Shown here: positions 34,017 to 42,445 of the stretch, piece after piece
How the letters are laid out: the number at the start of each line of letters is the position of its first letter
Numbering within the stretch: position 1 is the first letter of the stretch
Source: Chitinibacter sp046530675
GTDB lineage: Bacteria > Pseudomonadota > Gammaproteobacteria > Burkholderiales > Chitinibacteraceae
Direction of reading: 5' to 3'
Length of the DNA: 64,000 nucleotides
Assembly (NCBI RefSeq): GCF_046530675.1
Contig: NZ_CP172558.1
Coordinates: 930,001 to 994,000 of the forward strand
Position numbers and translations under genes: made by a program
Notes under the pieces: generated by a model
Told to the model about the DNA's origin: nothing
Databases searched by the model: none
What the model saw: only the letters and a program-made list of their open reading frames with translations

Positions 34017-34364
34017 CTAAAAATCATTCACCGCCGCCAACCCGCGATTCACCACTTCCATACATTGCTTCTCATCCAGAATCGTCTCAATCGATCCCTG
34101 CTTATCAAAGCACTTGCACGAAGTACGCTTCGCATTGGTCGCGCAGCCACTAATATTTGCCAAACGCTGCTTGCGCTTGGCGTCCGCAGCGTTTTGTTTC
34201 ATTCGTTTGTCGTTGCCATCCAGTATTTTTTCAAATGCCTGAGCCGTGCCTTCGTTCACGCCTTTGGCTAGGCCACGTCCGGCTTCGCGGGCGGTTTGCT
34301 CGACCACGCCTGCTTGCGCTGTGGCAGCGATCAATACTGCAATCAATACAGAGGCAATCTTCAT
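34017..34364 (-). CDS. small secreted Cys-containing protein, unknown
   Basis: The 115-residue product has a signal peptide (MKIASVLIAVLIAATAQAG, cleavage after about 18) and a mature part with four Cys (GCATNAKRTSCKCFDKQGS and KQCMEVV). It ends 8 bases before kwaA on the same strand, so it would be co-transcribed with Kiwa, but its base composition is like the host core, not like kwaAB. Whether it belongs to the defence unit or is a resident gene is open. Confidence 0.65.
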   Translation of the reverse strand: MKIASVLIAVLIAATAQAGVVEQTAREAGRGLAKGVNEGTAQAFEKILDGNDKRMKQNAADAKRKQRLANISGCATNAKRTSCKCFDKQGSIETILDEKQCMEVVNRGLAAVNDF

Positions 34365-34392
34365 TTCTTATCCGGGGCAGAATTTTGCTTAG

Positions 34393-34451
34393 GGGTATAG
34401 CCATGTAGGGCATATTGATAAATAGCTACAAGGCAATACCCTGCGCTGTAT
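34393..34451 (+). repeat. fixed-spacing element, copy R8
   Basis: GGGTAT at 34393, ATACCC at 34436, GTAT at 34448 (43 and 12). It lies 28 bases upstream of the small secreted protein gene start, so here it would be in the leader or promoter region. The stretch 34452-34670 shows no gene. Confidence 0.75.
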
Positions 34452-34670
34452 TTTGGGGTGTAATCCAGCTCTGGATATCGTACTAACCGCATCTGCTGCT
34501 GTCAGCAAAATTTCATCATTTTCTTTTTTTATTAAATTAAACCGACAGAATTGTCAGTTTTTCCGCCACTACGGGATAGCGGCAAAGATGAATGTGGCTT
34601 GCTTATCGACGAGATAGCTGGGCTGGAGAAGCGGGCAGCTGCAGTCAAATCCTTCAATTGACACGCTCGC

Positions 34671-35396
34671 TCAATGCTCAGGATAGCGACTCAAAATGGC
34701 GCGCAGGCTGCCGTCGGTTTGCATGCTTTTAATGGCTTCGGCCAGCTTGGCGACTAGCTCTGGATCGCAACGTTTTGAGCAGGCCAAATATTGCTCGGTC
34801 GGCCCCAGCAAGGCTCCGGATACAATATTGGCATTGGCGGTGCCAAGGCCTTTGAGCAGCAAGCGCGATTCGGCAATCAGGTTGTACCAAGCGTCGACTC
34901 GACCGGCTTGCAGCATGCGCGGTGCGGTTTCGCCTTGATTAACCTCGACAATCTGTGCCGGCGCAAAGCCTTGTTCGCGCAAAATACTGACGCCGGCTGT
35001 GCCACGCGAGACTGCGATTGTTTTCAAGCTGGTTTTGGCTTCGTCAAAACTATTAATGCGCTTTCCCATAGTAAAAAAAGCGCGGTTAACGCGGGTAATC
35101 GGCGCAATCCATGTGTATTTATTTTCACGATCGTTGAGCCGTGCTAGTGGAATGATGAGCGCATTATCCTGCGCTTGCACCGAGGCCATCGCGCGCGGGC
35201 TGGGCTCGACGAGCAGCTGAACGCTGACGCCTGCGCGTCGAAATGCTTCAAGTACGACGTCACCAACCAAGCCTTTACGGTCGGGCTGATTCATCGTCAG
35301 CGGCGGCACTTCCATTAAGTACAGCTGCGTGTCAGCCGCTTGGATGCTGGTATTGATCGACAAACCCAATAACGCTGCAAAAAATAGACGTTTCAT
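34671..35396 (-). CDS. periplasmic substrate-binding protein (SBP family 3)
   Basis: The 241-residue product has a signal peptide (cleavage near QAAD, about 20) and SBP_bac_3 features: VVLEAFRRAGVSVQLL, SLKTIAVSRGTAGVSILREQG, AGRVDAWYNLIAESRLLLKG. Two Cys near the end (LACSKRCD). It is an orphan without transporter genes, like 7030-7779, and lies inside the island bounded by the two mgtE ends. Composition looks like the host. 35397-35689 holds no gene I can support. Confidence 0.75.
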   Translation of the reverse strand: MKRLFFAALLGLSINTSIQAADTQLYLMEVPPLTMNQPDRKGLVGDVVLEAFRRAGVSVQLLVEPSPRAMASVQAQDNALIIPLARLNDRENKYTWIAPITRVNRAFFTMGKRINSFDEAKTSLKTIAVSRGTAGVSILREQGFAPAQIVEVNQGETAPRMLQAGRVDAWYNLIAESRLLLKGLGTANANIVSGALLGPTEQYLACSKRCDPELVAKLAEAIKSMQTDGSLRAILSRYPEH

Positions 35397-35689
35397 AGCT
35401 TAGCCTGCATCGGTCTTGCCGACCTTTGTCACCATCTCAAACCGTTTTACGCCCGAATACGGTAAGGGGCAAGTCTGTGTCGCGATCTTTTTTGAGCGCG
35501 ACACGGTGACTTAGCTTACGATTTGTCCTCGCTGTTTTTCTCGTCCAGGCGTAGGCCGCCGTTGCCGACGGGAAGCATTCTGACCGATAGGCTGCGTGGC
35601 ATAATCTATCGGCCTACTTTGGATACGCTAACACTTTATGCTCACACCCTCGTCATCGCCAGGGATCGCTCGCTACGTGGGCTGGGACT

Positions 35690-35764
35690 GTAATGATCAC
35701 CGCGCTGACCGACAGCCTGGGGTTCTTTATTTTTCTGGGTTTGGCGACGGTGTTTTTGATGTAA
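35690..35764 (+). pseudogene. second copy of the mgtE 3' end (75 bases)
   Basis: The block from 35690 to the TAA at 35764 matches mgtE 32010-32084 at 71 of 75 positions. The four differences (TTC/TTT, CTC/CTG, GGG/GGT, CTG/TTG) are all synonymous, so both encode VMITALTDSLGFFIFLGLAT and the same last residues. There is no upstream mgtE sequence, so this is a displaced end. It marks the right border of the Kiwa-bearing island. Confidence 0.92.
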
Positions 35765-35786
35765 CAATCAGCCGGTTTTGCTGCGC

Positions 35787-36710
35787 CTACATATTACAAG
35801 GCGAAGACAAACCGAGCGTCGGCACCGTATCACGAAAGTACGTTCTGGTTTTTCTCAGCGCTGCGACTTCGGCGAGTACGGCGTCGTGACCCAGAATGCG
35901 CCCCTGCGCGTGGTAGACCCAGTCAATGTCCTGCTCCCAGACGCGTAATGCATGGCTAGGCTGGATGCCTTCGCGAGTAAACCAGAGGTTAAAATTCAGC
36001 GACATCGGCACGCGCGGGTAGACTTTGCCGCCGTGCGTGGTCAGGTGCTCCCGATCGAGAAAATAGTCGACTTTGCCGTCGCCAACCTGAATCAGCAGCA
36101 GATGCCAGCCCCCCAGCGCGCCCTGCCGTTGCGCGCTCTGGTTGTAGGCCTGCCACGGATCAAGCTGCACGCTTTCCCACGAGGTATTGAAATGCGTCGC
36201 CCCTTGCGAACCCCAACCGCCGTTGGGCAGATATTCATGATCCAGCTCGCTATAGTCGGGGTCGAGGTTTTTGACCAGCGGGCTAATCATGTAAAAAGTC
36301 TGCACGACAACATCGCCATTCGGACCGCTGACCGGCGCGTCGGTGAAGCGCACTCGTGCTGCGTAAGTGCCGGCGAGGTATTTGCGAGCGTGACACAATT
36401 GTGACTGCCGCGTTCCAGCCGCCGTACCGTCGGTTTGTGAGCTCATTCGCAGCACGCGGTTACCAGCCTGGCTCGGGTCGTCGTGCAGGCTAAACGATGC
36501 ATCGCCCCAGGCCGCGTTTTCCACGCCGGGCCAGCCGCGCTGCTGCCGAACAATCCATCCATTCGCCGCGATTTCGCCCGTTGCTGCGTAACTGAAATCG
36601 TCAAACAGCACGCTGCCGACTTTCGCTGTCACCGCCGTCATTGCCATTTGCGCCTGCGGAGAATGGCAAGCCGACAACAACAAAACCAGTGCGCTCCAGC
36701 ATTTCATCAT
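35787..36710 (-). CDS. GH16-like glycoside hydrolase lipoprotein
   Basis: About 308 residues, with a lipoprotein signal (MKCWSALVLLLSAC). The catalytic signature of GH16, E-x-D-x-E, is seen in DYSELDHEYLPNGGWG, and VRFTDAPVSGPNGDVVVQTF and MSLNFNLWF fit the beta-jelly roll. GH16 enzymes act on beta-glucans, agar, carrageenan or related polymers; the specificity is not readable. The start is the ATG pair at 36710/36707 behind AGGAGG. A frame to 36758 crosses repeat R9. Confidence 0.75.
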   Translation of the reverse strand: MMKCWSALVLLLSACHSPQAQMAMTAVTAKVGSVLFDDFSYAATGEIAANGWIVRQQRGWPGVENAAWGDASFSLHDDPSQAGNRVLRMSSQTDGTAAGTRQSQLCHARKYLAGTYAARVRFTDAPVSGPNGDVVVQTFYMISPLVKNLDPDYSELDHEYLPNGGWGSQGATHFNTSWESVQLDPWQAYNQSAQRQGALGGWHLLLIQVGDGKVDYFLDREHLTTHGGKVYPRVPMSLNFNLWFTREGIQPSHALRVWEQDIDWVYHAQGRILGHDAVLAEVAALRKTRTYFRDTVPTLGLSSPCNM

Positions 36711-36722
36711 GACCTCCTCCAG

Positions 36723-36781
36723 ATACCCTACGCAGTATTCCAACGAAAGGCATGCCATTATTCAATTATGGGCACATACCC
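36723..36781 (-). repeat. fixed-spacing element, copy R9
   Basis: On the minus strand GGGTAT starts at 36781, ATAC at 36738 and GTAT at 36726 (43 and 12). It starts one base past the LysR gene stop, in the same sense. Confidence 0.8.
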
Positions 36782-36782
36782 C

Positions 36783-37679
36783 TTAGCCAAGCTCATCAAC
36801 CAGCACATCGAGCAAAGCGCGCACTGCGGGCGAGAGACCGCGCTGGCTGGCGTAAACCGCCTGCACATGACTGTAGGGAAAATGCCAGTCCGGCAATACT
36901 TCGACCAGCGTGCCGGCCGCCAGATCGGCGGCGGCGTCGTCTTCGGGTAGCATCGTTACGCCCAGCCCACTGATCGCCGCCTGACGGCGCAGCGCAAAGC
37001 TTTCGCTGGCAAGCCGCGGTGGCAGTACAAATTCGCGACTTTCTCCGGCATCATTGACGAGTCGCCAGTGGATGCGCTGGTCGGCTGCGAGCATGCCGAG
37101 TGCCGGTGCCATCGCCAGTGCGCCGGGCGTGGTGATGCCGAGTTGCTCGACGAGCTGCGGGCTGGCAACCAGAATTCCGCGTGCCGGGCGCAGGCGGCGC
37201 GTCGCCCATTGCAAGTCTTCGTCGTCGGTTGCACGCACACGCAGCGCAATATCGATGCCCTCTTCAAGCAGGTCGACGCGGCGGGTCGTCGCGATGGTTT
37301 CGAGTACGACTTTCGGATTTTCAACGATATAGCGGTGCAAAATCGCGCTGAGTTTGTCGAGCATTGCCGGTGGCACGCTCAGACGAACGCGACCCGATGG
37401 CTCGATACGCTGACTGGCGACGACGCACTCGGCAGCCTCGGCTTCGCGTTGCAAGGCCTGACAGTGGGTGAGAAATTTCTGCCCGACGTCGGTCAGCGTC
37501 AGCTTGCGCGTACTGCGCTGGAGCAAACGTACGCCAAGGCGCTCTTCCAGCGTGGCAATTCGCCGCGACAGGCGTGATTTGGGAATGCCCAGCTGCCGCG
37601 CGGCAGCAGAAAATCCACCGTATTCGATCACGCAGGCGAAATAGGCGTAATCGTTGAAGTCAGCGTTGATTGGCTTCAT
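36783..37679 (-). CDS. LysR-family transcriptional regulator
   Basis: The 298-residue product has an N-terminal winged helix (YFACVIEYGGFSAAARQLGI then SRLSRRIATLEERLGVRLLQ) and a C-terminal periplasmic-binding-like sensor half. It is divergent from the azoreductase gene with 98 bases between them, so it probably regulates azoR and itself. The inducer is unknown; azoR-linked LysR proteins often respond to quinones or electrophiles. Confidence 0.92.
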   Translation of the reverse strand: MKPINADFNDYAYFACVIEYGGFSAAARQLGIPKSRLSRRIATLEERLGVRLLQRSTRKLTLTDVGQKFLTHCQALQREAEAAECVVASQRIEPSGRVRLSVPPAMLDKLSAILHRYIVENPKVVLETIATTRRVDLLEEGIDIALRVRATDDEDLQWATRRLRPARGILVASPQLVEQLGITTPGALAMAPALGMLAADQRIHWRLVNDAGESREFVLPPRLASESFALRRQAAISGLGVTMLPEDDAAADLAAGTLVEVLPDWHFPYSHVQAVYASQRGLSPAVRALLDVLVDELG

Positions 37680-37777
37680 GAGTAGAACAATCCTTCCCGA
37701 TTTTGCTATCTATTTACTATTTTGCGCCGAATATAAGATTCGTACATCAAAACTTTGTATGAAAAAGAGGCCGCAAA

Positions 37778-38380
37778 ATGAACATCCTCCATATCGATTC
37801 AAGCATTCTGGGCGAAAACTCGGTATCACGTCAGCTGACACATGAAGTCGTCGAAAGCATTCGTCTGGCCGAAGCCAGCGCAACCGTGACTTACCGCGAT
37901 GTGAGCAGCGATGCGCTGGTGCAACTCGATGGCGCTTTGCTCGCCGCCAAAGGCACACCCGCCGAAGCGCGCGACGCGGTTCAGGCGCAGCAGGTGGCAT
38001 TGGCCGACGCGGTAATGGCCGAGTTTCTGGCTGCAGATACCTTGGTGATTGGCGCGCCGATGTATAACTTCTCGATTCCTAGCCAGCTCAAAGCATGGAT
38101 CGATATGATTTCTGTCGCAGGCGTCACTTTCAAATACGGCGCCAATGGCCCGGAAGGCCTGGCAGGCGGCAAGCGTGCAGTGATCGTCGCGACAGCCGGC
38201 GGACAACACGCGGGGACGGCAACGGGCATTGCGCATATTGATTACTTGCGCGTACTACTCGGATTTTTGGGAATTACCGATATCCGCGTGATTGCAGCCG
38301 AAGGTCTGGCGATGGGCCCCGAGGTGCGTGATCCGGCGCTGGCAGCGGCCCGTGCGAAATTGAGCGATATTGCAGCCTAA
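37778..38380 (+). CDS. azoR: FMN-dependent NADH-azoreductase
   Basis: The flavodoxin-like quinone/azo reductase of 200 residues: MNILHIDSSILGENSVSRQL, then ADTLVIGAPMYNFSIPSQLKAWID and VIVATAGGQHAG. It reduces quinones and azo compounds with NADH. It is divergent from lysR, single-gene, and ends at a terminator. Confidence 0.95.
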   Translation: MNILHIDSSILGENSVSRQLTHEVVESIRLAEASATVTYRDVSSDALVQLDGALLAAKGTPAEARDAVQAQQVALADAVMAEFLAADTLVIGAPMYNFSIPSQLKAWIDMISVAGVTFKYGANGPEGLAGGKRAVIVATAGGQHAGTATGIAHIDYLRVLLGFLGITDIRVIAAEGLAMGPEVRDPALAAARAKLSDIAA

Positions 38381-38415
38381 ATGAGCTTAAATTAATTTAA
38401 ATCTAGTATATGTGA

Positions 38416-38456
38416 TTAAAAGCGGCTAATTCCAGCATTGAATTGGCCGCTTTTAA
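38416..38456 (+). terminator. terminator-like hairpin after azoR
   Basis: TTAAAAGCGGC (38416-38426) and GCCGCTTTTAA (38446-38456) form a perfect 11-base stem, extended by an inner AATTC/GAATT pairing; T run within the right arm. Confidence 0.8.
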
Positions 38457-38535
38457 CTCCATATCTGCAACACAGTTGCGCAACCATATTGCAAATATTC
38501 AAGCTAACGGCTTTTTGGGCGGAGCCGTAGCATGC

Positions 38536-39059
38536 CCGCCTGTCACTGTTTTATCCGGCTTTCTGGGCGCAGGTAAAACCACTTTGATGAATTACGTATT
38601 GAAAAATCGTGCAGATTTGCGCGTAGTGAAGAGCGCCTCGTTGAAATGAGTATCCGTCCGAGTTTTGCCGGTAGCTAGTCGCAAGCCGGTGGGGCGTGTC
38701 GCCATGGTGCTGGCGGCTACTGGTGGGCTAGCGTACCGAAAGAGCATTGGCCGCAAGACGATGATGCCCTTGATGCAATTGCTGAAGTGTGGAATGACGA
38801 TTTTGGCGACCGTAAACAGCAAATCGTGTTAATTGGCACAGAGATGGACGAAGATTTTCTCAAATCACGACTCAATGTCTGCCTACTGACCGATGCCGAA
38901 TTGGCGAGCAAAGATTGGAGCCGTTACCCTGACCCATTCCCGCCGTGGGGTGTCGCCGCCAATGAGTCGGAGGCGATTAGCGAATCAGTCGCCGGATTGC
39001 GCATGGGGGTGGAATTTCAAATGCAGCGGAAAGACTCAACGCGTCCGACAAACCGTTGA
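38536..39059 (+). pseudogene. degraded COG0523 (CobW/P47K) GTPase
   Basis: The first part reads PPVTVLSGFLGAGKTTLMNY, with the Walker A of the metal-chaperone GTPases, but breaks off after about 35 codons (stop at 38647). Further on, in another frame, come GYWWASVPKEHWPQDDDAL, then FGDRKQQIVLIGTEMDEDFL and WSRYPDPFPPWG, the C-terminal domain. The whole centre, with Walker B and the C-x-C-C metal motif, is missing. These proteins help under zinc limitation, which may relate to the Fur-family/dksA pair downstream. Confidence 0.85.
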
Positions 39060-39282
39060 TCGCCTGAAAACTGACGGCTTTCGGATAATCAATAAGTAAT
39101 TGCTAATGTTTCATTGCTTTCTGTAAGCTAGCGATGGACAATGGTTTTAATCCATTCGCTGTCTCGCTCTGCGCGACGGGACACTTTTCCGATATTTTTC
39201 AATCACTTCAACGCTAACCAAACTTGGGTAGATCGACGTTGCAAGGCGATATTGAAAACAGATTCCGCCTTTGGTTCCGCTT

Positions 39283-39933
39283 ATGCCAGCCACTACTGCC
39301 GCACCACACTGGGTGCACATCGAGCAACATCACCGTGGCATTGCTGTTGTTCATGATGAATTCGAGGAAGCAGAGCCTAAAAACCTGTTACGGCATGCGC
39401 TTGTCCTGCATGCAGGTGAACTCGGCGTGAATCATCACCGCCCACTGGCAACGACGCTGGGTTCATGCATTGCCGTCTGCCTGTACGAGCCCTACCACCA
39501 TTTGATTGGGATGAATCACTTCATGGTGCCTTTATCTCATCACAAGGATGATCAGGATGGCTATTTTTCCGGCATGGCGTCGATGGAACAGTTGGTCAAT
39601 GCAATGATGAAAGCCGGTGCGCAAAAACACCGGCTGGTCGCCAAAGCCTTTGGTGGCGGCGATATGTTCGGGCTCGAGAATCAAAAAGGTATTGGTCAGG
39701 CCAATATCGAATTCACCCAGCGCTGGCTAAAGGATGACCACATTCCGCTGCTTGCGAGCGATTTTGGTGGCAAGTGGGCGCGGCAGGTCGTTTTTGATCC
39801 AATCAATGGCGATGTACACTGCCGCCGGATTTCTGCACAACTGGCCAAAATCCGCGAGCTGGCCAAAATCGAGGCGCAATACGGCGAACGTGTGGCGCAG
39901 GAACACAAAAAATCCAAGATCGACTTTTTCTAA
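39283..39933 (+). CDS. cheD: chemoreceptor glutamine deamidase CheD
   Basis: CheD deamidates glutamines on methyl-accepting chemotaxis proteins. The 216-residue product has the catalytic Cys (about 62) in TTLGSCIAVCLY and the His (about 79) in IGMNHFMVPL, and AFGGGDMF later. No other chemotaxis gene is next to it. The ATG at 39283 lacks a good ribosome-binding site; a TTG at 39271 is also in frame. 39060-39282 shows nothing else. Confidence 0.92.
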   Translation: MPATTAAPHWVHIEQHHRGIAVVHDEFEEAEPKNLLRHALVLHAGELGVNHHRPLATTLGSCIAVCLYEPYHHLIGMNHFMVPLSHHKDDQDGYFSGMASMEQLVNAMMKAGAQKHRLVAKAFGGGDMFGLENQKGIGQANIEFTQRWLKDDHIPLLASDFGGKWARQVVFDPINGDVHCRRISAQLAKIRELAKIEAQYGERVAQEHKKSKIDFF

Positions 39934-39945
39934 TTCGATCGCCAT

Positions 39946-39994
39946 GGGTATATTGCTGCACGTCTCTCCAATATTGCACCGCAACGATATACCC
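39946..39994. repeat. fixed-spacing element, copy R10 (symmetric form)
   Basis: CATGGGTATAT and ATATACCCATG make an 11-base perfect terminal inverted repeat with GGGTAT-ATAC spacing 43. It begins 12 bases past the cheD stop. Confidence 0.85.
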
Positions 39995-40030
39995 ATGAAA
40001 AATAGAGCCAGATTACTTCACGCCGGACAT

Positions 40031-40062
40031 AAAAAAACCCCTTCAAAAAGAAGGGGTTTTTT
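40031..40062. terminator. bidirectional rho-independent terminator
   Basis: CCCCTTC-AAAAA-GAAGGGG with an A run before and a T run after, between convergent cheD and aroG. Confidence 0.92.
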
Positions 40063-40073
40063 GTTCGCAGCGA

Positions 40074-41138
40074 TCAGACTTTGGCGAGCGCGCGGCGAGT
40101 TGCAACGGCGTTGGCCAGATCGGCCAATAATTGCTCTGTCGCTTCCCAGCCGATGCACGCGTCGGTAATCGACTGGCCGTAGCACAACTCCTTGCCCGCG
40201 CCGTCGTCCTGACGGCCTTCGACCAGATGGCTTTCAACCATCACGCCGAAAATCGCGTCGTTGCCGCTGGACACCTGCGCACACGTGTCGGCGCAAACTT
40301 CCATCTGGCGACGATAGTCTTTGCGGCTGTTGGCGTGGCTAAAGTCGATCATGATTTTCTTCGGCAAACCGGCAGCAGCCAGATCAGCAGAAGCGGCGCG
40401 AACGTGGGTTTCGTCGTAGTTCGGCTCTTTGCCGCCGCGCAGAATCACGTGGCAATCTGGATTGCCGCCAGTCGCAACAATCGCCGAGTGACCGTATTTG
40501 GTCACCGACAGGAAGTGATGCGGCTGGCCGGCTGATTTGATCGCGTCGAAAGCAATTTTCAAATTACCGTCGGTGCCGTTTTTAAAGCCCACCGGGCAAG
40601 ACAGGCCGGAAGCCAGCTCGCGGTGAACTTGTGATTCAGTCGTACGCGCGCCAATCGCGCCCCAGCTCATCAGATCGGCCACATATTGCGGCGTGATCAT
40701 ATCGAGGAATTCGCCAGCCGTCGGCATGCCGGTGTTGTTCAGGTCAACGAGCAATTTGCGCGCGATGCGCAGGCCTTCGTTGATATTGAAACTGCCATTG
40801 AGGAATGGGTCGTTGATCAAACCTTTCCAACCGACAGTCGTACGCGGTTTTTCAAAATAAACGCGCATGACAATTTCAAGCTGGTCTTTGTATTTTTCAC
40901 GCAATGGCAACAAACGCTCGCCGTATTCCAGCGCCGATTTGGTATCGTGAATCGAGCAAGGGCCGATGATGACCAGCAGACGGTCGTCCTGATCGTTCAG
41001 AATGCGATGAATCGCCTGACGCGTCTCAAAAACCGAAGTCGACGCAGTTTCATTCACTGGATATTTTTCAATCACGGCCACCGGCGGCAGCAATTCTTTG
41101 ATTTCGCGGATACGTACGTCGTCGGTCTGGTAATGCAT
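40074..41138 (-). CDS. aroG: 3-deoxy-7-phosphoheptulonate (DAHP) synthase, class I
   Basis: The first step of the shikimate pathway, condensing PEP and erythrose 4-phosphate. The 354-residue product has VIIGPCSIHDTKSALEYGERL (metal-binding Cys), GSFNINEGLRIARKLL, GAIGARTTESQVHRELASGL and IMIDFSHANSRKDYRRQ, all class I alpha signatures. Which amino acid feeds back on it (Phe, Tyr or Trp) cannot be told here. A 17-base palindromic repeat lies 20 bases upstream of its start. Confidence 0.95.
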   Translation of the reverse strand: MHYQTDDVRIREIKELLPPVAVIEKYPVNETASTSVFETRQAIHRILNDQDDRLLVIIGPCSIHDTKSALEYGERLLPLREKYKDQLEIVMRVYFEKPRTTVGWKGLINDPFLNGSFNINEGLRIARKLLVDLNNTGMPTAGEFLDMITPQYVADLMSWGAIGARTTESQVHRELASGLSCPVGFKNGTDGNLKIAFDAIKSAGQPHHFLSVTKYGHSAIVATGGNPDCHVILRGGKEPNYDETHVRAASADLAAAGLPKKIMIDFSHANSRKDYRRQMEVCADTCAQVSSGNDAIFGVMVESHLVEGRQDDGAGKELCYGQSITDACIGWEATEQLLADLANAVATRRALAKV

Positions 41139-41157
41139 GATCTTCCCTGCTGGCTAA

Positions 41158-41378
41158 GTGCAATCAGAGATTGCTCAGGCTGCTGACAAAGTGGATTACG
41201 ACATTTTACAAGTCTCGGCAAGCCGAGCCTAGGAAATAAGGCTTTGAATTCGCAGCCTTTATGTTTTATTCCCACCCCTCCCATCCCCTCCTTGAGGGGC
41301 GCCCCCCAAGGGCACTTCCTGCGGGGCGCCTCGCTTCGCGAGTGGGATTTGCCATCAATCTGTGCAATCAGAGATTGC
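41158..41378. repeat. 17-base palindromic direct repeat flanking a GC-rich insert
   Basis: GTGCAATCAGAGATTGC occurs exactly at 41158-41174 and 41362-41378. Its core GCAATC-AGA-GATTGC is an inverted repeat. Between them (41175-41361) lies GC-rich palindromic sequence (CCCCTCCTTGAGGGGCGCCC) of intergenic repeat type. The first copy is near the aroG start and may be an operator or a target-site duplication. Confidence 0.6.
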
Positions 41379-41472
41379 CTGTATATTCTTTAAAGGGAGG
41401 AGATTATCGTCTAAAGCGCCGCGCGGCAAGCGAAGCGGGGCAAATAAACAGCCGCAGAGGTATCCTGATGGA

Positions 41473-41892
41473 TCAGCCGTGCGGCTTGCAGTCGGCGCAA
41501 ATGCCTTTGACGGTAATCTCGACCGATTCGGCAGTAAATTGCTTGGGCAGCGCCATAGGCAGATCGGTGGTGACGTCTTCGAGGCAGTAAAAACGCCCGC
41601 ATTGCTGGCAATGAAAATGCGCGTGATGGTGCGGCGCTTTGGCGGCAGAAAAACGCCAGACGCGGTCGTCGCCAGAAAATTTATGCGCGAGATTTTCGGC
41701 AGTCAGCCAGTCGAGAACCCGATAGACGGTAACGCGATCCAGCGCCGGTTCGAGCAATTGCTGGATATCCAGATGCGAGAGCGGGCGCTGCGCACCCAGC
41801 AGTGCCGCCAAAATATCAACCCGCGCCGGTGTAACTCGTGCGCGGGTTTTCTTGATCAGCTCAGTGGCCTGGCTGTATCCGGCTTGATCCAT
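41473..41892 (-). CDS. Fur-family regulator, Zur-like
   Basis: The 139-residue product has the winged helix (TPARVDILAALLGAQRPLSHLDI, then DRVTVYRVLDWLTAENLAHK) and the metal-binding end HHHAHFHCQQCGRFYCLED with a terminal CADC, so two Cys pairs for structural zinc. This layout fits the Zur/Np20 branch better than iron Fur or PerR, but it is a judgement. It starts 10 bases after dksA, in an operon. The start at 41892 is chosen because upstream codons overlap dksA. Confidence 0.85.
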   Translation of the reverse strand: MDQAGYSQATELIKKTRARVTPARVDILAALLGAQRPLSHLDIQQLLEPALDRVTVYRVLDWLTAENLAHKFSGDDRVWRFSAAKAPHHHAHFHCQQCGRFYCLEDVTTDLPMALPKQFTAESVEITVKGICADCKPHG

Positions 41893-41902
41893 GCGCGGCA
41901 AA

Positions 41903-42319
41903 TTAATCCGCGTACTGTTTTTTCTGGCGTTCGCGGCGCTCTTGCGCTTCGAGTGACAGAGACGCAGTCGGACGTGCCAGCAAACGTTGCAGGCCAATCG
42001 GCTCGCCAGTATCTTCGCAATAGCCGTAGTTTTCTTCGGCAATTTTGCGCAGCGTCGAGTCAATCTTCAGCAGCAATTTACGTTCGCGATCACGCGTGCG
42101 CAGCTCTAATGCGTATTCTTCTTCCAGCGTCGCGCGATCTGCCGGATCTGGCGTTGCTTCCTGTTCCTGTAAATGGCTGGTCGTTTGGCTGGCATTTGCC
42201 ACCAGTTCAGCCTTCATCTGGATCAGACGCTCGCGGAAGAACTCGAGGTGATCCGCGTTCATATAGTCATCTTCGGAGCCGTTCCAGTCCCGGATGTCTT
42301 GTTCCGTGAGTTTTGCCAT
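41903..42319 (-). CDS. dksA: RNA polymerase-binding factor DksA, zinc-finger-poor form
   Basis: DksA binds the secondary channel of RNA polymerase and, with ppGpp, controls rRNA and amino-acid operons. The 138-residue product has the coiled-coil region (about 25-95, with ELRTRDRERKLLLKIDSTLRKI) and the globular end YGYCEDTGEPIGLQRLLARP then SLSLEAQERRE. Of the four zinc Cys in the E. coli protein only one is kept (C, T, S, A instead of C, C, C, C). The start at 42319 is the natural one; an upstream frame to 42379 is not. It is first in an operon with the Fur-family gene. Confidence 0.93.
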   Translation of the reverse strand: MAKLTEQDIRDWNGSEDDYMNADHLEFFRERLIQMKAELVANASQTTSHLQEQEATPDPADRATLEEEYALELRTRDRERKLLLKIDSTLRKIAEENYGYCEDTGEPIGLQRLLARPTASLSLEAQERRERQKKQYAD

Positions 42320-42445
42320 GATTATTCTCGCTTTTTGACAAGGATGAGCGCTTACAAAATAAGCAACCCAGTAGGGCACGCAGCTTAATCAACTCCGCAG
42401 AGCAATGCAATAAGCTTACGTGACAATCATATTAAATCTAGTGTT

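Noticed and set aside
41903..42063. N-terminal extension of the Fur-family protein
   Set aside because: The extra codons lie entirely in dksA in another frame; the start at 41892 fits the family.
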